64,000 nt of DNA from Ruegeria sediminis (GTDB lineage Bacteria > Pseudomonadota > Alphaproteobacteria > Rhodobacterales > Rhodobacteraceae). Position 1 is the first letter of the stretch. Each line of letters opens with the position of its first letter. Below are positions 34,940-45,903 of the stretch, piece by piece. Location of the stretch: the NCBI RefSeq assembly GCF_005938215.1, contig NZ_VCPD01000003.1, positions 496,001 through 560,000 on the forward strand. The letters are read 5' to 3'. The position numbers and the translations under genes were made by a program. The notes under the pieces are model-generated. The model was not told the origin of the DNA. It saw only the letters and a list, made by a program, of their open reading frames with translations, and searched no databases.

Positions 34940-34987
34940 TTGACCGAACGAGGATTCGCTGGTATCTCGTTATTGAACAGTTGTTCA
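34940..34987 (+). promoter_or_regulatory. promoter and operator of the leucine-degradation operon
   Basis: TTGACC (34940-34945) and TATCTC (34963-34968) are exactly 17 bp apart. TGAACA-GT-TGTTCA (34974-34987) follows, an inverted repeat sitting on the expected start of transcription, 22 bp before the ivd ATG. Overlap of the start site implies repression. The cognate regulator is not in the window. Confidence 0.6.
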
Positions 34988-35009
34988 TTAACGCGAGAGG
35001 AGAGCGCAG

Positions 35010-36173
35010 ATGTTCGCTGCAACCATGCAATTCGATCTTGGCGAGGACGTGAACGCCCTGCGCGAAATGGTGCACCGCTGGGCCCAGGAGCGGGTCAAGC
35101 CGATGGCCGCGGAAATCGACAAGACCAACGCGTTTCCGAACGAGCTTTGGAAGGAAATGGGCGATCTGGGCTTGCTCGGCATCACCGTTCCGGAAGAATT
35201 CGGCGGAGCGGGGATGACCTATCTCGCGCATACGGTCGCCGTGGAAGAGATCGCCCGCGCCTCGGCTTCGGTGTCGCTTTCCTATGGGGCGCATTCCAAC
35301 CTTTGCGTCAACCAGATCAAGCTGAACGGCAACGCCGAGCAGAAGCAGAAATACCTGCCGCGCCTTGTTTCGGGCGATCATGTGGGCGCGCTGGCGATGT
35401 CGGAACCGTCGGCCGGCTCGGACGTGGTGTCGATGAAGCTGCGCGCCGAGAAGCGGAACGACCACTATCGCCTGAACGGCAACAAGTACTGGATCACCAA
35501 CGGACCGGATGCCGACACGCTGGTCGTCTATGCCAAGACCGATCCCGAGGCCGGGTCCAAGGGAATCACCGCCTTCCTGATCGAGAAGGAAATGAAGGGG
35601 TTCTCGACCTCGCCCCATTTCGACAAGCTGGGGATGCGCGGCTCGAACACCGCCGAACTGATCTTCGAGGATGTGGAAGTTCCGTTCGAGAACGTTCTGG
35701 GCGAAGAGGGCAAGGGCGTCGCGGTGCTGATGTCCGGTCTCGACTATGAGCGGGTGGTGCTGGCAGGGATCGGAACCGGCATCATGGCGGCCTGCCTTGA
35801 CGAGATCATGCCCTACATGGCCGAACGCAAGCAGTTCGGAAAACCCATCGGCAGCTTCCAGTTGATGCAGGGCAAGATCGCGGACATGTACACCGCGATG
35901 AACTCGGCCCGGGCCTATATCTACGAGGTCGCCAAAGCTTGCGACCGGGGCGACGTGACCCGTCAGGACGCGGCCGCCTGCTGCCTCTATGCCTCGGAAC
36001 AGGCGATGGTGCAGGCGCATCAGGCCGTGCAGGCGATGGGTGGAGCCGGATTCCTGTCGGATGCCCCGGTCAGCCGCATCTTCAGGGACGCAAAGCTGAT
36101 GGAGATCGGTGCAGGTACCTCCGAGATCCGCCGAATGCTGATCGGGCGCGAGTTGATGTCCGAGATGCTGTAG
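35010..36173 (+). CDS. ivd: isovaleryl-CoA dehydrogenase
   Basis: The 387-residue acyl-CoA dehydrogenase oxidises isovaleryl-CoA to 3-methylcrotonyl-CoA and passes electrons to ETF. It has [17 protein letters not shown], the FAD/substrate loop [18 protein letters not shown], and the C-terminal [24 protein letters not shown]. The catalytic Glu for this subgroup lies in the [13 protein letters not shown] helix region. Context with mccBA and HMG-CoA lyase fixes the specificity. GAGAGGAGAG precedes the ATG. Confidence 0.95.
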   Translation: MFAATMQFDLGEDVNALREMVHRWAQERVKPMAAEIDKTNAFPNELWKEMGDLGLLGITVPEEFGGAGMTYLAHTVAVEEIARASASVSLSYGAHSNLCVNQIKLNGNAEQKQKYLPRLVSGDHVGALAMSEPSAGSDVVSMKLRAEKRNDHYRLNGNKYWITNGPDADTLVVYAKTDPEAGSKGITAFLIEKEMKGFSTSPHFDKLGMRGSNTAELIFEDVEVPFENVLGEEGKGVAVLMSGLDYERVVLAGIGTGIMAACLDEIMPYMAERKQFGKPIGSFQLMQGKIADMYTAMNSARAYIYEVAKACDRGDVTRQDAAACCLYASEQAMVQAHQAVQAMGGAGFLSDAPVSRIFRDAKLMEIGAGTSEIRRMLIGRELMSEML

Positions 36174-36223
36174 GCTGATCGCCGCGGGGACATTCCGCGA
36201 AGCATTCCACGAGGTATAGCATC

Positions 36224-36931
36224 ATGGCCGAAGTGACCGCGCTTTACGTCAACACCTCGCTCAAGCGGCGCCGCGAGGAAAGCCATACACAGCTGCTGCT
36301 GAATGCATCGGCCGCCATCATGGAAGGGCAGGGGATCGCGGTCGAGCATTTGTACCTGCTCGACCATCTGGTGCCGCCCGGCATCTACCCGGACATGACG
36401 GAACACGGATGGGACCGGGACGATTGGCCCAAGCTGTGGAAAAAGGTGCTGGGCGCCGACATTCTGGTCATTGGAACGCCGATCTGGCTGGGCGAGGAAA
36501 GCAGCGTCTGCCGCATCCTGATCGAACGCCTCTACGCCATGTCGGGCGAACTCAATGACAAGGGACAGTCGATCTTTTACGGCAAGGTCGGCGGCACCGT
36601 GGTGACCGGCAACGAAGATGGCGTCAAGCATGTTGCGATGACCACGGGGTTCGCGCTCAGCCATTTGGGCTACACGATTCCGCCGCAGGCGGATTGCGGC
36701 TGGATTGGCGAGGCCGGACCGGGCCCGTCATACGGCGACGAGGTGGATGGAGAACGCGCGGGATTCGACAACGAATTCACCCAGCGAAACACGACGATCA
36801 TGACCTGGAACCTTATCCACCTGGCGCGGATGCTGAAGGCCGCGGGCGGTTACCCCAACGAAGGGAACGACCGTGACGCCTGGGCAAAGGGCGAACGGTT
36901 CGGCTTTCGCAATCCTCGAACGGTCAGGTGA
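36224..36931 (+). CDS. flavodoxin-like NAD(P)H-dependent FMN reductase family protein
   Basis: The 235-residue protein has the flavodoxin-like fold of NAD(P)H-dependent oxidoreductases: VNTSLKRRREESHTQLLL at the phosphate-binding end, ADILVIGTPIWLGEESSVCRILIERL and GGTVVTGNEDG. It is inside the leucine operon, between ivd (50-nt gap) and the acyl-CoA synthetase, with which it nearly overlaps. A role in leucine breakdown is not established; it may recycle flavin for ivd or act independently. Confidence 0.75.
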   Translation: MAEVTALYVNTSLKRRREESHTQLLLNASAAIMEGQGIAVEHLYLLDHLVPPGIYPDMTEHGWDRDDWPKLWKKVLGADILVIGTPIWLGEESSVCRILIERLYAMSGELNDKGQSIFYGKVGGTVVTGNEDGVKHVAMTTGFALSHLGYTIPPQADCGWIGEAGPGPSYGDEVDGERAGFDNEFTQRNTTIMTWNLIHLARMLKAAGGYPNEGNDRDAWAKGERFGFRNPRTVR

Positions 36932-36935
36932 TTCA

Positions 36936-38468
36936 GTGACATTGGCAACGTCATATCGCGATCTGGTCATGGACGGTCAGTGGCAGGTTCCGCCGAGGCT
37001 CAACATGGCTCGGCAATGCCTTGCCGGACCCGCCGAGCAGCTCGCGATCATCGATCTGACGGGGCCGGTCCGGCAGGATGTCAGTGTCGGCACGCTGGAG
37101 AAAATGACCGACGGTCTGGCCCGCCGTCTGATGCGCGACGTGGCGCCAGGCGACCGTGTCGGCGTGCTGCTCAGCCAGTCGCCCTGGTGCGCCGCGGCGC
37201 ATCTGGCGGTCTGGAAGATCGGTGCGATATCGGTGCCCTTGTTCAAGCTCTTTCAGCGGGACGCCCTGCGGTCGCGCGTTTCGGATGCCGGGGCGAAGAT
37301 CGTGCTGACCGATGCGCAGGGCGCGGAACTTTTGGGCGATCTTGCATCGCCGCTGATGGCGTCCGAGGCCGGAGAAGAGGGCCCGCCTTTGCCTTTCGCG
37401 GACACCGGCGCCGATGACCCGGCGGTGCTGATCTACACTTCGGGCACCACAGGCAGCCCCAAGGGTGCGCTGCATGGCCATCGTGTTCTGACCGGCCACC
37501 TGCCGGGCGTGTCGATCAGCCATAACCACCTGCAGAAAGGCGATTGCCTCTGGACCCCGGCCGACTGGGCCTGGATCGGCGGGCTTTTCGACGTGCTGAT
37601 GCCGGGGCTCAGCCTGGGCATACCGGTCGTCGCCGCGCGTCTCGACAAGTTCACGCCCGAGGCCTGCGCCGACGTGATTGGCCGTGGAGGCGTCCGAAAC
37701 GTGTTCTTCCCGCCGACCGCCCTGCGTATGCTGAAGGCTGCGGATCAGGCCATCCCGGGCCTGCGCTCGGTCGCTTCTGGCGGCGAACCCCTGGGGGCCG
37801 AGATGCTGGCCTGGGGCGAGCGGGCATTCGGCCTGACCATCAACGAATTCTACGGGCAGACCGAATGCAACATGGTCGTGTCGTCCTGCGCCACCGATTT
37901 CCCGGCGCGCCCGGGCTGTATCGGCAAACCGGTGCCGGGGCATGAGGTTGCAGTGATCGACGAGGCGGGAAACCTTACTTTGGACGAGGGTGACGTGGCA
38001 ATTCACCGGGGCTCCGCCTCGATGCTGCTGGAATACTGGAACAACCCGCAGGCCACCGCCGAGAAGTTCCGCGGGGACTGGCTTGTCACCGGTGACCGGG
38101 GCGTCTGGGAGGGCGACTACCTCCGCTTCGTCGGTCGCGACGACGACGTGATCACTTCGGCGGGTTACCGCATCGGACCGGCCGAGATCGAGGATTGCCT
38201 GCTGACCCATCCGGCTGTTGCGACGGTTGGGGTCGTGGGCAAGCCCGACCCGCTCAGGACCGAGATCGTCAAGGCCTATGTCGTTCTGAAGCCGGGGGCG
38301 AAAGTCTCGGCACATGAATTGCAGGGCTTGGTCAGGGACCGGCTCGCACATTACTCGTACCCGAGGGAAATCGCGTTTCTCGATGCCTTGCCGATGACGG
38401 TGACGGGCAAGGTGATACGCAAGGAACTGAAACGTCGCGCCGCGGCGGAACTGGAGGCTGAACAGTGA
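36936..38468 (+). CDS. AMP-forming acyl-CoA synthetase of the leucine operon
   Basis: The 510-residue adenylate-forming enzyme has the P-loop-like [28 protein letters not shown], the TGDRG hinge region and the C-terminal lysine motif [12 protein letters not shown]. The start is GTG at 36936, four bases after the previous stop, with AGGTG just upstream; the frame is open further into the previous gene. In this operon it probably activates acetoacetate released by HMG-CoA lyase, or isovalerate entering the pathway (inference). It overlaps mccB by GTGA. Confidence 0.85.
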   Translation: MTLATSYRDLVMDGQWQVPPRLNMARQCLAGPAEQLAIIDLTGPVRQDVSVGTLEKMTDGLARRLMRDVAPGDRVGVLLSQSPWCAAAHLAVWKIGAISVPLFKLFQRDALRSRVSDAGAKIVLTDAQGAELLGDLASPLMASEAGEEGPPLPFADTGADDPAVLIYTSGTTGSPKGALHGHRVLTGHLPGVSISHNHLQKGDCLWTPADWAWIGGLFDVLMPGLSLGIPVVAARLDKFTPEACADVIGRGGVRNVFFPPTALRMLKAADQAIPGLRSVASGGEPLGAEMLAWGERAFGLTINEFYGQTECNMVVSSCATDFPARPGCIGKPVPGHEVAVIDEAGNLTLDEGDVAIHRGSASMLLEYWNNPQATAEKFRGDWLVTGDRGVWEGDYLRFVGRDDDVITSAGYRIGPAEIEDCLLTHPAVATVGVVGKPDPLRTEIVKAYVVLKPGAKVSAHELQGLVRDRLAHYSYPREIAFLDALPMTVTGKVIRKELKRRAAAELEAEQ

Positions 38469-40069
38469 AACTCACATCCAAGGCGATGCCCACCTCCGAG
38501 GGCTTCAAATCAAATCGCGCCGCGCATCTCGAAGCGCTGGCGCAGATTTCCGCCGCCGCCGAGGCCGCCCGCATGGGCGGAGGCGAGAAGTCCCGCGCCC
38601 GGCACGAGGCGCGCGGCAAGATGCTGCCGCGCCGGCGGGTAGCGAACCTGCTGGATCCGGGCTCGCCCTTCCTGGAAATCGGCGCGACGGCGGCGCACGG
38701 CATGTATGACGGCGATGCGCCCTGCGCCGGCGTGGTTGCTGGTATCGGCCGGGTCGAGGGGCAGGAGGTCATGGTCGTCTGCAACGACGCCACCGTGAAG
38801 GGCGGCACCTACTACCCGATGACGGTCAAGAAGCACCTGCGCGCGCAAGAGATCGCCGAGGAAAACAACCTACCCTGCATCTACCTGGTGGACAGTGGCG
38901 GGGCCAACCTGCCCAATCAGGACGAAGTGTTCCCCGACCGCGATCATTTCGGCCGCATCTTCTACAACCAGGCCCGGATGTCCGCCAAAGGCATCCCGCA
39001 GATCGCCGTGGTCATGGGTTCCTGCACCGCCGGGGGGGCGTATGTTCCGGCGATGTCCGACGTCACCATCATCGTCAAGGAACAGGGCACGATCTTTCTG
39101 GCCGGTCCTCCGCTGGTCAAGGCCGCTACGGGCGAAGTGGTGACTGCCGAAGATCTTGGCGGTGGCGACGTGCACACGCGCCTCAGCGGTGTCGCGGATT
39201 ACCTGGCCGAGGATGACGCCCATGCGTTGGCCCTTGCGCGCCGCGCGGTCCGGTCGCTCAACCGCCGCAAGCCGCAGACCGTGGACTGGGCCAGCCCCGA
39301 GGATCCGGCCTATGATCCCGACGAAATCCTCGGCGTCGTTCCCGCCGATCTGCGTACGCCCTACGACATCCGCGAAGTGATCGCGCGCTTGGTCGACGGC
39401 TCGCGCTTCGACGAGTTCAAGCCGCGCTTCGGCGAAACACTCGTCACCGGTTTTGCCCATCTCAAGGGCTGCCCGATCGGGATCATCGCCAACAACGGCG
39501 TTTTGTTTTCCGAAGCCGCACAAAAGGGCGCGCATTTCGTGGAACTCTGCAGCCAGCGGAAAATCCCGCTGGTGTTCCTGCAGAACATCACCGGCTTCAT
39601 GGTGGGGCGCAAATACGAGAATGAAGGCATCGCGCGGCACGGCGCCAAGATGGTGACCGCGGTCGCGACGACAAATGTGCCGAAAATCACCATGCTGGTC
39701 GGCGGCTCCTTCGGGGCGGGCAACTATGGCATGGCGGGCCGCGCCTATCAGCCGCGGTTCCTGTGGACCTGGCCCAATTCCCGCATCTCGGTCATGGGCG
39801 GCGAACAGGCGGCGGGCGTTTTGGCAACCGTCAAACGCGACGGCATCGAGCGGTCCGGAGGCAACTGGTCGGCCGAGGAAGAGGCCGAGTTCAAACGCCC
39901 GACGCTCGAGATGTTCGAACACCAGTCGCACCCGCTCTACGCTTCGGCGCGGCTCTGGGACGACGGCGTCATCGATCCGCGGAAAAGCCGCGACGTGCTG
40001 GCCCTGTCGCTCAGCGCCGCGCTGAATGCGCCCATCGCGGACACGCGCTTCGGCGTTTTCCGGATGTAA
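38465..40069 (+). CDS. mccB: methylcrotonoyl-CoA carboxylase, carboxyltransferase (beta) subunit
   Basis: The 534-residue subunit transfers carboxyl from carboxybiotin to 3-methylcrotonyl-CoA. The crotonase-fold acyl-CoA pocket and carboxybiotin pocket glycines are seen in [38 protein letters not shown] and [23 protein letters not shown]. The start is GTG overlapping the synthetase stop (GTGA), giving the family opening MKLTSKA. Makes a heteromeric complex with MccA. Confidence 0.95.
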   Translation: MKLTSKAMPTSEGFKSNRAAHLEALAQISAAAEAARMGGGEKSRARHEARGKMLPRRRVANLLDPGSPFLEIGATAAHGMYDGDAPCAGVVAGIGRVEGQEVMVVCNDATVKGGTYYPMTVKKHLRAQEIAEENNLPCIYLVDSGGANLPNQDEVFPDRDHFGRIFYNQARMSAKGIPQIAVVMGSCTAGGAYVPAMSDVTIIVKEQGTIFLAGPPLVKAATGEVVTAEDLGGGDVHTRLSGVADYLAEDDAHALALARRAVRSLNRRKPQTVDWASPEDPAYDPDEILGVVPADLRTPYDIREVIARLVDGSRFDEFKPRFGETLVTGFAHLKGCPIGIIANNGVLFSEAAQKGAHFVELCSQRKIPLVFLQNITGFMVGRKYENEGIARHGAKMVTAVATTNVPKITMLVGGSFGAGNYGMAGRAYQPRFLWTWPNSRISVMGGEQAAGVLATVKRDGIERSGGNWSAEEEAEFKRPTLEMFEHQSHPLYASARLWDDGVIDPRKSRDVLALSLSAALNAPIADTRFGVFRM

Positions 40070-40084
40070 GGCCGTGCTTCATCT

Positions 40085-40127
40085 TTTGACAAATACTCCG
40101 GGGGTCCGGGGGCAGCGCCCCCGATCC
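40085..40127. repeat. GC-rich intergenic hairpin repeat of Rhodobacteraceae type
   Basis: In the 84-nt gap between mccB and mccA lies an ACAAATACTCC lead-in followed by CGGGGGC-AGC-GCCCCCG, a seven-pair stem with a three-base loop (40107-40123). From memory, near-identical elements recur between genes in many Roseobacter-group genomes, like REP sequences. It may limit readthrough or protect mRNA ends. Copy number in this genome cannot be judged from one window. Confidence 0.6.
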
Positions 40128-40153
40128 GACGCGTGACACAAAGGACCAACCCC

Positions 40154-42085
<1,932 letters not shown>

Positions 42086-42169
42086 GCGAACCCAAAAAAA
42101 GGGCTTGCCAGACAACGGCCCGTCGGAGTTCCGTAACCGGGCCGGAAAGCGGACGAGGGAGTGGCGCGA

Positions 42170-43024
42170 ATGGGCGAACGGGTTGAAATCTTTGAAGTGG
42201 GGCCGCGCGACGGCTTGCAGAATGAAAAGCGCGAGATCCCCGTCTCGGAAAAGGTCGCTCTTGTTGATTGCCTGAGTCGCGCGGGCTTCAACCGGATCGA
42301 AGTGGCAAGCTTCGTTTCGCCCAAATGGGTGCCGCAGATGGCGGGCAGCGCCGAGGTTCTTGCCGGCATCAAACGGGCCGATGGGGTGCGCTATGCCGCC
42401 CTGACGCCGAACATGCGGGGCTACGAGGACGCGCTTGCGGCGCAGGCGGACGAGATCGCGGTCTTTGCTTCGGCCTCCGAGGGGTTCTCGAAGGCAAACA
42501 TAAACGCCACGATCGAGGAATCGATCGAACGTTTCGTTCCAATTCTCGAAGCCGCCCGGCACATCGACCTGCCGGTGCGGGGCTATGTCTCGTGCGTGAC
42601 GGACTGCCCCTACGACGGACCGACGCCGCCGGGCCAGGTGGCCGAGGTGGCGGACCGGTTGTTCTCCCTTGGCTGTTACGAGATTTCGCTGGGCGACACG
42701 ATCGGGCAGGGAACACCTGACAAGATCGCCCGTATGCTGTTGGCGGTGCGCGAGCGGGTTCCGGTGACGCGGCTGGCCGGGCATTTCCACGACACGTCCG
42801 GGCGGGCGATCGACAACATCGACGCGTCCCTGGCGCTGGGCGTCCGTGTGTTCGATGCCGCCGTCGGCGGGTTGGGAGGCTGCCCCTATGCGCCAGGAGC
42901 CGCGGGCAATGTGGCGACCGAGGCCGTTGCGGCACATCTTGAACGTCTGGGTTACAAGACGGAGCTGGACGCGGCGGTGCTGCAGGAAGCCGCGGAAATG
43001 GCACGCACGATGCGGGCAGGATGA
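42170..43024 (+). CDS. hydroxymethylglutaryl-CoA lyase
   Basis: The 284-residue TIM-barrel enzyme splits HMG-CoA into acetyl-CoA and acetoacetate, the last step of leucine breakdown. It has EVGPRDGLQNE at the N-terminus, the metal-binding HFHDTSGRA and the GGLGGCPYAPGAAGNVATE signature with the catalytic Cys. A GAGGGAG site is upstream of ATG 42170; GTG at 42161 overlaps that site. It lies 84 nt after mccA. Confidence 0.95.
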   Translation: MGERVEIFEVGPRDGLQNEKREIPVSEKVALVDCLSRAGFNRIEVASFVSPKWVPQMAGSAEVLAGIKRADGVRYAALTPNMRGYEDALAAQADEIAVFASASEGFSKANINATIEESIERFVPILEAARHIDLPVRGYVSCVTDCPYDGPTPPGQVAEVADRLFSLGCYEISLGDTIGQGTPDKIARMLLAVRERVPVTRLAGHFHDTSGRAIDNIDASLALGVRVFDAAVGGLGGCPYAPGAAGNVATEAVAAHLERLGYKTELDAAVLQEAAEMARTMRAG

Positions 43025-43033
43025 GGATTGGAC

Positions 43034-43822
43034 ATGTTTGAAACGGTAGCTTTGGAAACCGACGCGCGCGGCGTCGCGACGCTGACCCTGAACCGGCCCG
43101 AAAAGCACAACGCCATGTCGGCGCAAATGCTGGCGGATCTTACCGCCGCGGCAAAGCGGCTGGCCGATGACGATGCCATTCGGGTGGTGATCCTGACCGG
43201 CGCCGGAAAGACCTTCTGCGCGGGCGGCGATCTGGGCTGGATGCAGGATCAGATGGCCGCCGACCCGGCGACGCGCTTCGTCGAGGCGCGCAAGCTGGCC
43301 GAGATGCTGCAGGCCATCAACACGCTTCCCAAACCGGTCATCGGCGCGCTGCAGGGCAACGCATTCGGCGGCGGCGTCGGCATCGCCTCGGTCTGCGATG
43401 TCGCGATCGGCGTGGACAGCCTGAAAATGGGTTTGACCGAAACGCGGTTGGGGCTGATCCCCGCGACGATCGGCCCCTATGTCGTCGCGCGCATGGGTGA
43501 AGCGCGCGCGCGGCGGGTGTTCATGTCTGCGCGCCTGTTCGACGCGGCCGAAGCGGTGGATCTGGGGTTGCTGGCCAAGGTAGTTCCGGCAGAGCAACTG
43601 GCCGAGGCGGTCGAGGCCGAGGTGCTGCCATATCTGTCCTGTGCCCCGGGGGCCGTGGCCTCGGCCAAGCAACTGGTGCGCGATCTGGGGCCGCGTGTCG
43701 ATGACGGGGTGATCGACCACACGATTCAGGCACTGGTCGACAGGTGGGAAACCGACGAGGCGCGCGAAGGGATCGGGGCCTTTTTCGACAAGCGCAAACC
43801 TGCATGGAGCAGTCAGGTTTGA
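43034..43822 (+). CDS. enoyl-CoA hydratase, probable methylglutaconyl-CoA hydratase
   Basis: The 262-residue crotonase-family protein has the oxyanion-hole segments FCAGGDLGWMQ and GNAFGGGVGIASVCDVAIG, and ETRLGLIPATIGPYV. Position at the end of the ivd-mccBA-HMGL operon points to hydration of 3-methylglutaconyl-CoA to HMG-CoA, which completes the pathway set. It starts 9 nt after the HMG-CoA lyase stop. Specificity is by context. Confidence 0.88.
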   Translation: MFETVALETDARGVATLTLNRPEKHNAMSAQMLADLTAAAKRLADDDAIRVVILTGAGKTFCAGGDLGWMQDQMAADPATRFVEARKLAEMLQAINTLPKPVIGALQGNAFGGGVGIASVCDVAIGVDSLKMGLTETRLGLIPATIGPYVVARMGEARARRVFMSARLFDAAEAVDLGLLAKVVPAEQLAEAVEAEVLPYLSCAPGAVASAKQLVRDLGPRVDDGVIDHTIQALVDRWETDEAREGIGAFFDKRKPAWSSQV

Positions 43823-43915
43823 CGCCTGGCGCAAATTGGAAACCGTTTGCGAAACAATCCGAATTTCCGCGGCGCAGGTGCGATGATTTAACCGGCGTTG
43901 CGCGCTTCTGTTCGG

Positions 43916-43944
43916 TTGACCCTCTGACCCCGCACGGCTAGAGA
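43916..43944 (+). promoter_or_regulatory. sigma-70-type promoter of the nuo operon
   Basis: TTGACC (43916-43921) and TAGAGA (43939-43944) are exactly 17 bp apart, with transcription expected near 43951 and a leader of about 58 nt. The leader contains a stem GCGCGCCC/GGGCGTGC (43971-43992) just before the AGGAAAGGAG ribosome-binding site. A weak CGCAAA/TTTGCG stem (43830-43851) may end the leucine operon. Confidence 0.6.
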
Positions 43945-44008
43945 ATGTCCAGTCAACACGCCAATTGACGGCGCGCCCGGAACAGGGCGTGCAGGAAAGG
44001 AGCCACTC

Positions 44009-44374
44009 GTGGAAGAGCTGTTGCGGGAATATCTCCCGATCCTGGTGTTTCTGGCCGTGGCCGTCGGCTTGGGCATCGTCCTGATTCTCGCGGCTGTCGT
44101 CATTGCCGTCCGCAACCCCGATCCCGAAAAGGTCAGCGCCTACGAGTGCGGTTTCAACGCATTCGACGATGCGCGGATGAAGTTCGATGTCCGGTTCTAC
44201 CTGGTCTCGATCCTGTTCATCATCTTCGACCTCGAAATCGCGATGCTGTTTCCCTGGGCGGTGAGCTTCAAGGATCTGAGCGACGTGAGCTTCTGGTCGA
44301 TGATGGTTTTCCTGGCGGTGCTGACCATCGGCTTCGCCTATGAATGGAAGAAGGGGGCCCTGGAATGGGAGTGA
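44009..44374 (+). CDS. nuoA: NADH-quinone oxidoreductase subunit A
   Basis: The 121-residue membrane subunit of complex I has three helices and the conserved [27 protein letters not shown] loop (Cys-Gly-Phe motif), then [12 protein letters not shown]. The start is GTG after AGGAAAGGAG. It opens the nuo operon and its stop overlaps the nuoB start (TGATG). Confidence 0.97.
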   Translation: MEELLREYLPILVFLAVAVGLGIVLILAAVVIAVRNPDPEKVSAYECGFNAFDDARMKFDVRFYLVSILFIIFDLEIAMLFPWAVSFKDLSDVSFWSMMVFLAVLTIGFAYEWKKGALEWE

Positions 44375-44898
44375 TGACCGGGTCCAACACGGCCGGCGTG
44401 GACAAGGAAGTCGCCACCCAGGCCCTGAACGCCGAACTGCAGGACAAGGGGTTCCTGCTGACCTCGACCGAGGACATCATCAACTGGGCCCGCACGGGCT
44501 CGTTGCACTGGATGACCTTTGGCCTTGCCTGCTGCGCGGTCGAAATGATGCACACCTCGATGCCGCGCTACGACGCGGAACGGTTCGGTATCGCTCCGCG
44601 CGCCAGCCCGCGCCAATCGGACGTGATGATCGTGGCGGGCACGCTGACCAACAAGATGGCCCCGGCGCTGCGCAAGGTCTACGACCAGATGCCCGAACCG
44701 CGCTACGTGATCTCGATGGGATCCTGCGCCAATGGCGGCGGCTATTACCACTATTCCTATTCGGTGGTGCGCGGCTGCGACCGCATCGTGCCGGTGGACA
44801 TCTACGTTCCCGGCTGCCCGCCGACTGCCGAGGCGCTGCTTTATGGCCTGATGCAGCTGCAGCGCAAGATCCGCCGCACCGGCACCATCGTGCGCTGA
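44374..44898 (+). CDS. nuoB: NADH-quinone oxidoreductase subunit B
   Basis: The 174-residue peripheral subunit holds cluster N2, next to the quinone site. Ligand cysteines are in [18 protein letters not shown] and [11 protein letters not shown]. The ATG at 44374, overlapping the nuoA stop, gives MTGSNTAG, the family opening in Rhodobacteraceae/Paracoccus, and the usual length; in-frame ATGs at 44344 and 44365 would add residues inside nuoA. Confidence 0.96.
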   Translation: MTGSNTAGVDKEVATQALNAELQDKGFLLTSTEDIINWARTGSLHWMTFGLACCAVEMMHTSMPRYDAERFGIAPRASPRQSDVMIVAGTLTNKMAPALRKVYDQMPEPRYVISMGSCANGGGYYHYSYSVVRGCDRIVPVDIYVPGCPPTAEALLYGLMQLQRKIRRTGTIVR

Positions 44899-44910
44899 GG
44901 AGGGAAGCTG

Positions 44911-45516
44911 ATGAGCGAAGCACTCAAGGAACTTGGCGCGCATATCGAACTCAAGCGTCCCGATTGCGTCCTGTCGTGGGACGTCAGCTTTGGCGAATTG
45001 AACGTGGATGTGGCCCCGTCCAACCTGGTCGAATTCGTGGAGTTCCTGAAGACGGACCGGAACTGCAAGTTCACGAGCCTGGTGGACATCACCGGCGTCG
45101 ATTACCCGGAGCGGACCAAGCGGTTCGACGTGGTCTACCACTTCCTATCGATGTATCAGAACCACCGAATCCGGCTGCGGGTTTCGATCCGGGAAGAGGA
45201 CATGGTGCCGTCGATCGAAAGCGTCCATCCCTCGGCCAACTGGTTCGAGCGCGAGGTGTTCGACATGTTCGGAATCCTGTTCTCGGGGCATCCCGACCTG
45301 CGCCGAATCCTCACCGATTATGGCTTTCGCGGCTATCCGCTGCGCAAGGACTTCCCCACCACCGGCTATACCGAGGTGCGCTATGACGAGGCGCAGAAGC
45401 GCGTCGTCTACGAGCCGGTCACGCTGGTGCAGGAATACCGTCAATTCGACTTCATGAGCCCCTGGGAGGGAGCAAACTACATTCTGCCGGGGGATGAGAA
45501 ACAGGAGAGCAAGTGA
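44911..45516 (+). CDS. nuoC: NADH-quinone oxidoreductase subunit C
   Basis: The 201-residue peripheral-arm subunit (30-kDa subunit) has the signature ERETFDMFGI-like [27 protein letters not shown] region and [12 protein letters not shown] [15 protein letters not shown]. Unlike E. coli it is not fused to NuoD. Its stop overlaps the start of a small membrane gene (TGATG). Confidence 0.96.
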   Translation: MSEALKELGAHIELKRPDCVLSWDVSFGELNVDVAPSNLVEFVEFLKTDRNCKFTSLVDITGVDYPERTKRFDVVYHFLSMYQNHRIRLRVSIREEDMVPSIESVHPSANWFEREVFDMFGILFSGHPDLRRILTDYGFRGYPLRKDFPTTGYTEVRYDEAQKRVVYEPVTLVQEYRQFDFMSPWEGANYILPGDEKQESK

Positions 45517-45689
45517 TGGGAGGCATCTGGTGGCTGATCCTTTCGGCGCTGACCATCATCCCGATGGTCAAGCTGCTGCCGTTCTTCGGGATCAACAAAT
45601 ACTGGGCTCTGGCCTGTCTGATCCCTTTCGGCACGATTGCGCTGCTGTGGTGGATGGGGATCAAGCTGCAGGAACTGGAGCGCCGCTGA
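45516..45689 (+). CDS. small two-helix membrane protein in the nuo operon
   Basis: This 57-residue frame starts at an ATG overlapping the nuoC stop. It encodes two hydrophobic helices (WWLILSALTIIPMVKLLPFF and ALACLIPFGTIALLWWMGI) separated by a short GINKY turn, with a charged tail QELERR. I do not recognise a family. TGATG coupling to nuoC and the coding-like hydrophobic pattern argue it is real. It could be an accessory subunit or assembly factor of complex I (inference). Confidence 0.65.
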   Translation: MGGIWWLILSALTIIPMVKLLPFFGINKYWALACLIPFGTIALLWWMGIKLQELERR

Positions 45690-45690
45690 G

Positions 45691-45828
45691 ATGCTGACCT
45701 TGCTGGGCGAACTGGCCGCCTTGGGTACTCTGGGGATGTTGCTGGCCGGGGCCGCCGTCAAGACGGCGGAGGCGGATCGGGTCCGCGTTCGGGCCGGGGT
45801 GGAAAAGGACGGGACGGGACGGCGCTGA
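45691..45828 (+). CDS. very small hydrophobic protein in the nuo operon
   Basis: A 45-residue frame starts one base after the previous stop. It has one helix (LLGELAALGTLGMLLAGAAV) and a basic, glycine-rich tail (RVRVRAGVEKDGTGRR). No family recognised. It is short and could be spurious, but its position and helix suggest a single-pass peptide. Confidence 0.45.
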   Translation: MLTLLGELAALGTLGMLLAGAAVKTAEADRVRVRAGVEKDGTGRR

Positions 45829-45889
45829 CGTCCCCGATTGCCGGGCCGATTGCGCCCGGTGCGAATGAATCAGCCGGGGACGTCCCCGG
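45827..45889 (+). repeat. nested palindromes before nuoD
   Basis: A perfect 16-bp palindrome CCGGGGACGTCCCCGG (45874-45889) ends three bases before the nuoD ribosome-binding site. GACGTCCCC at 45827-45835 can pair with GGGGACGTC at 45876-45884, enclosing a smaller CCGGG/CCCGG stem (45841-45859). Two exclusive folds are possible in the mRNA, one of which would sit next to the nuoD start. Confidence 0.55.
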
Positions 45890-45903
45890 ACAGGAGAGAC
45901 ACG

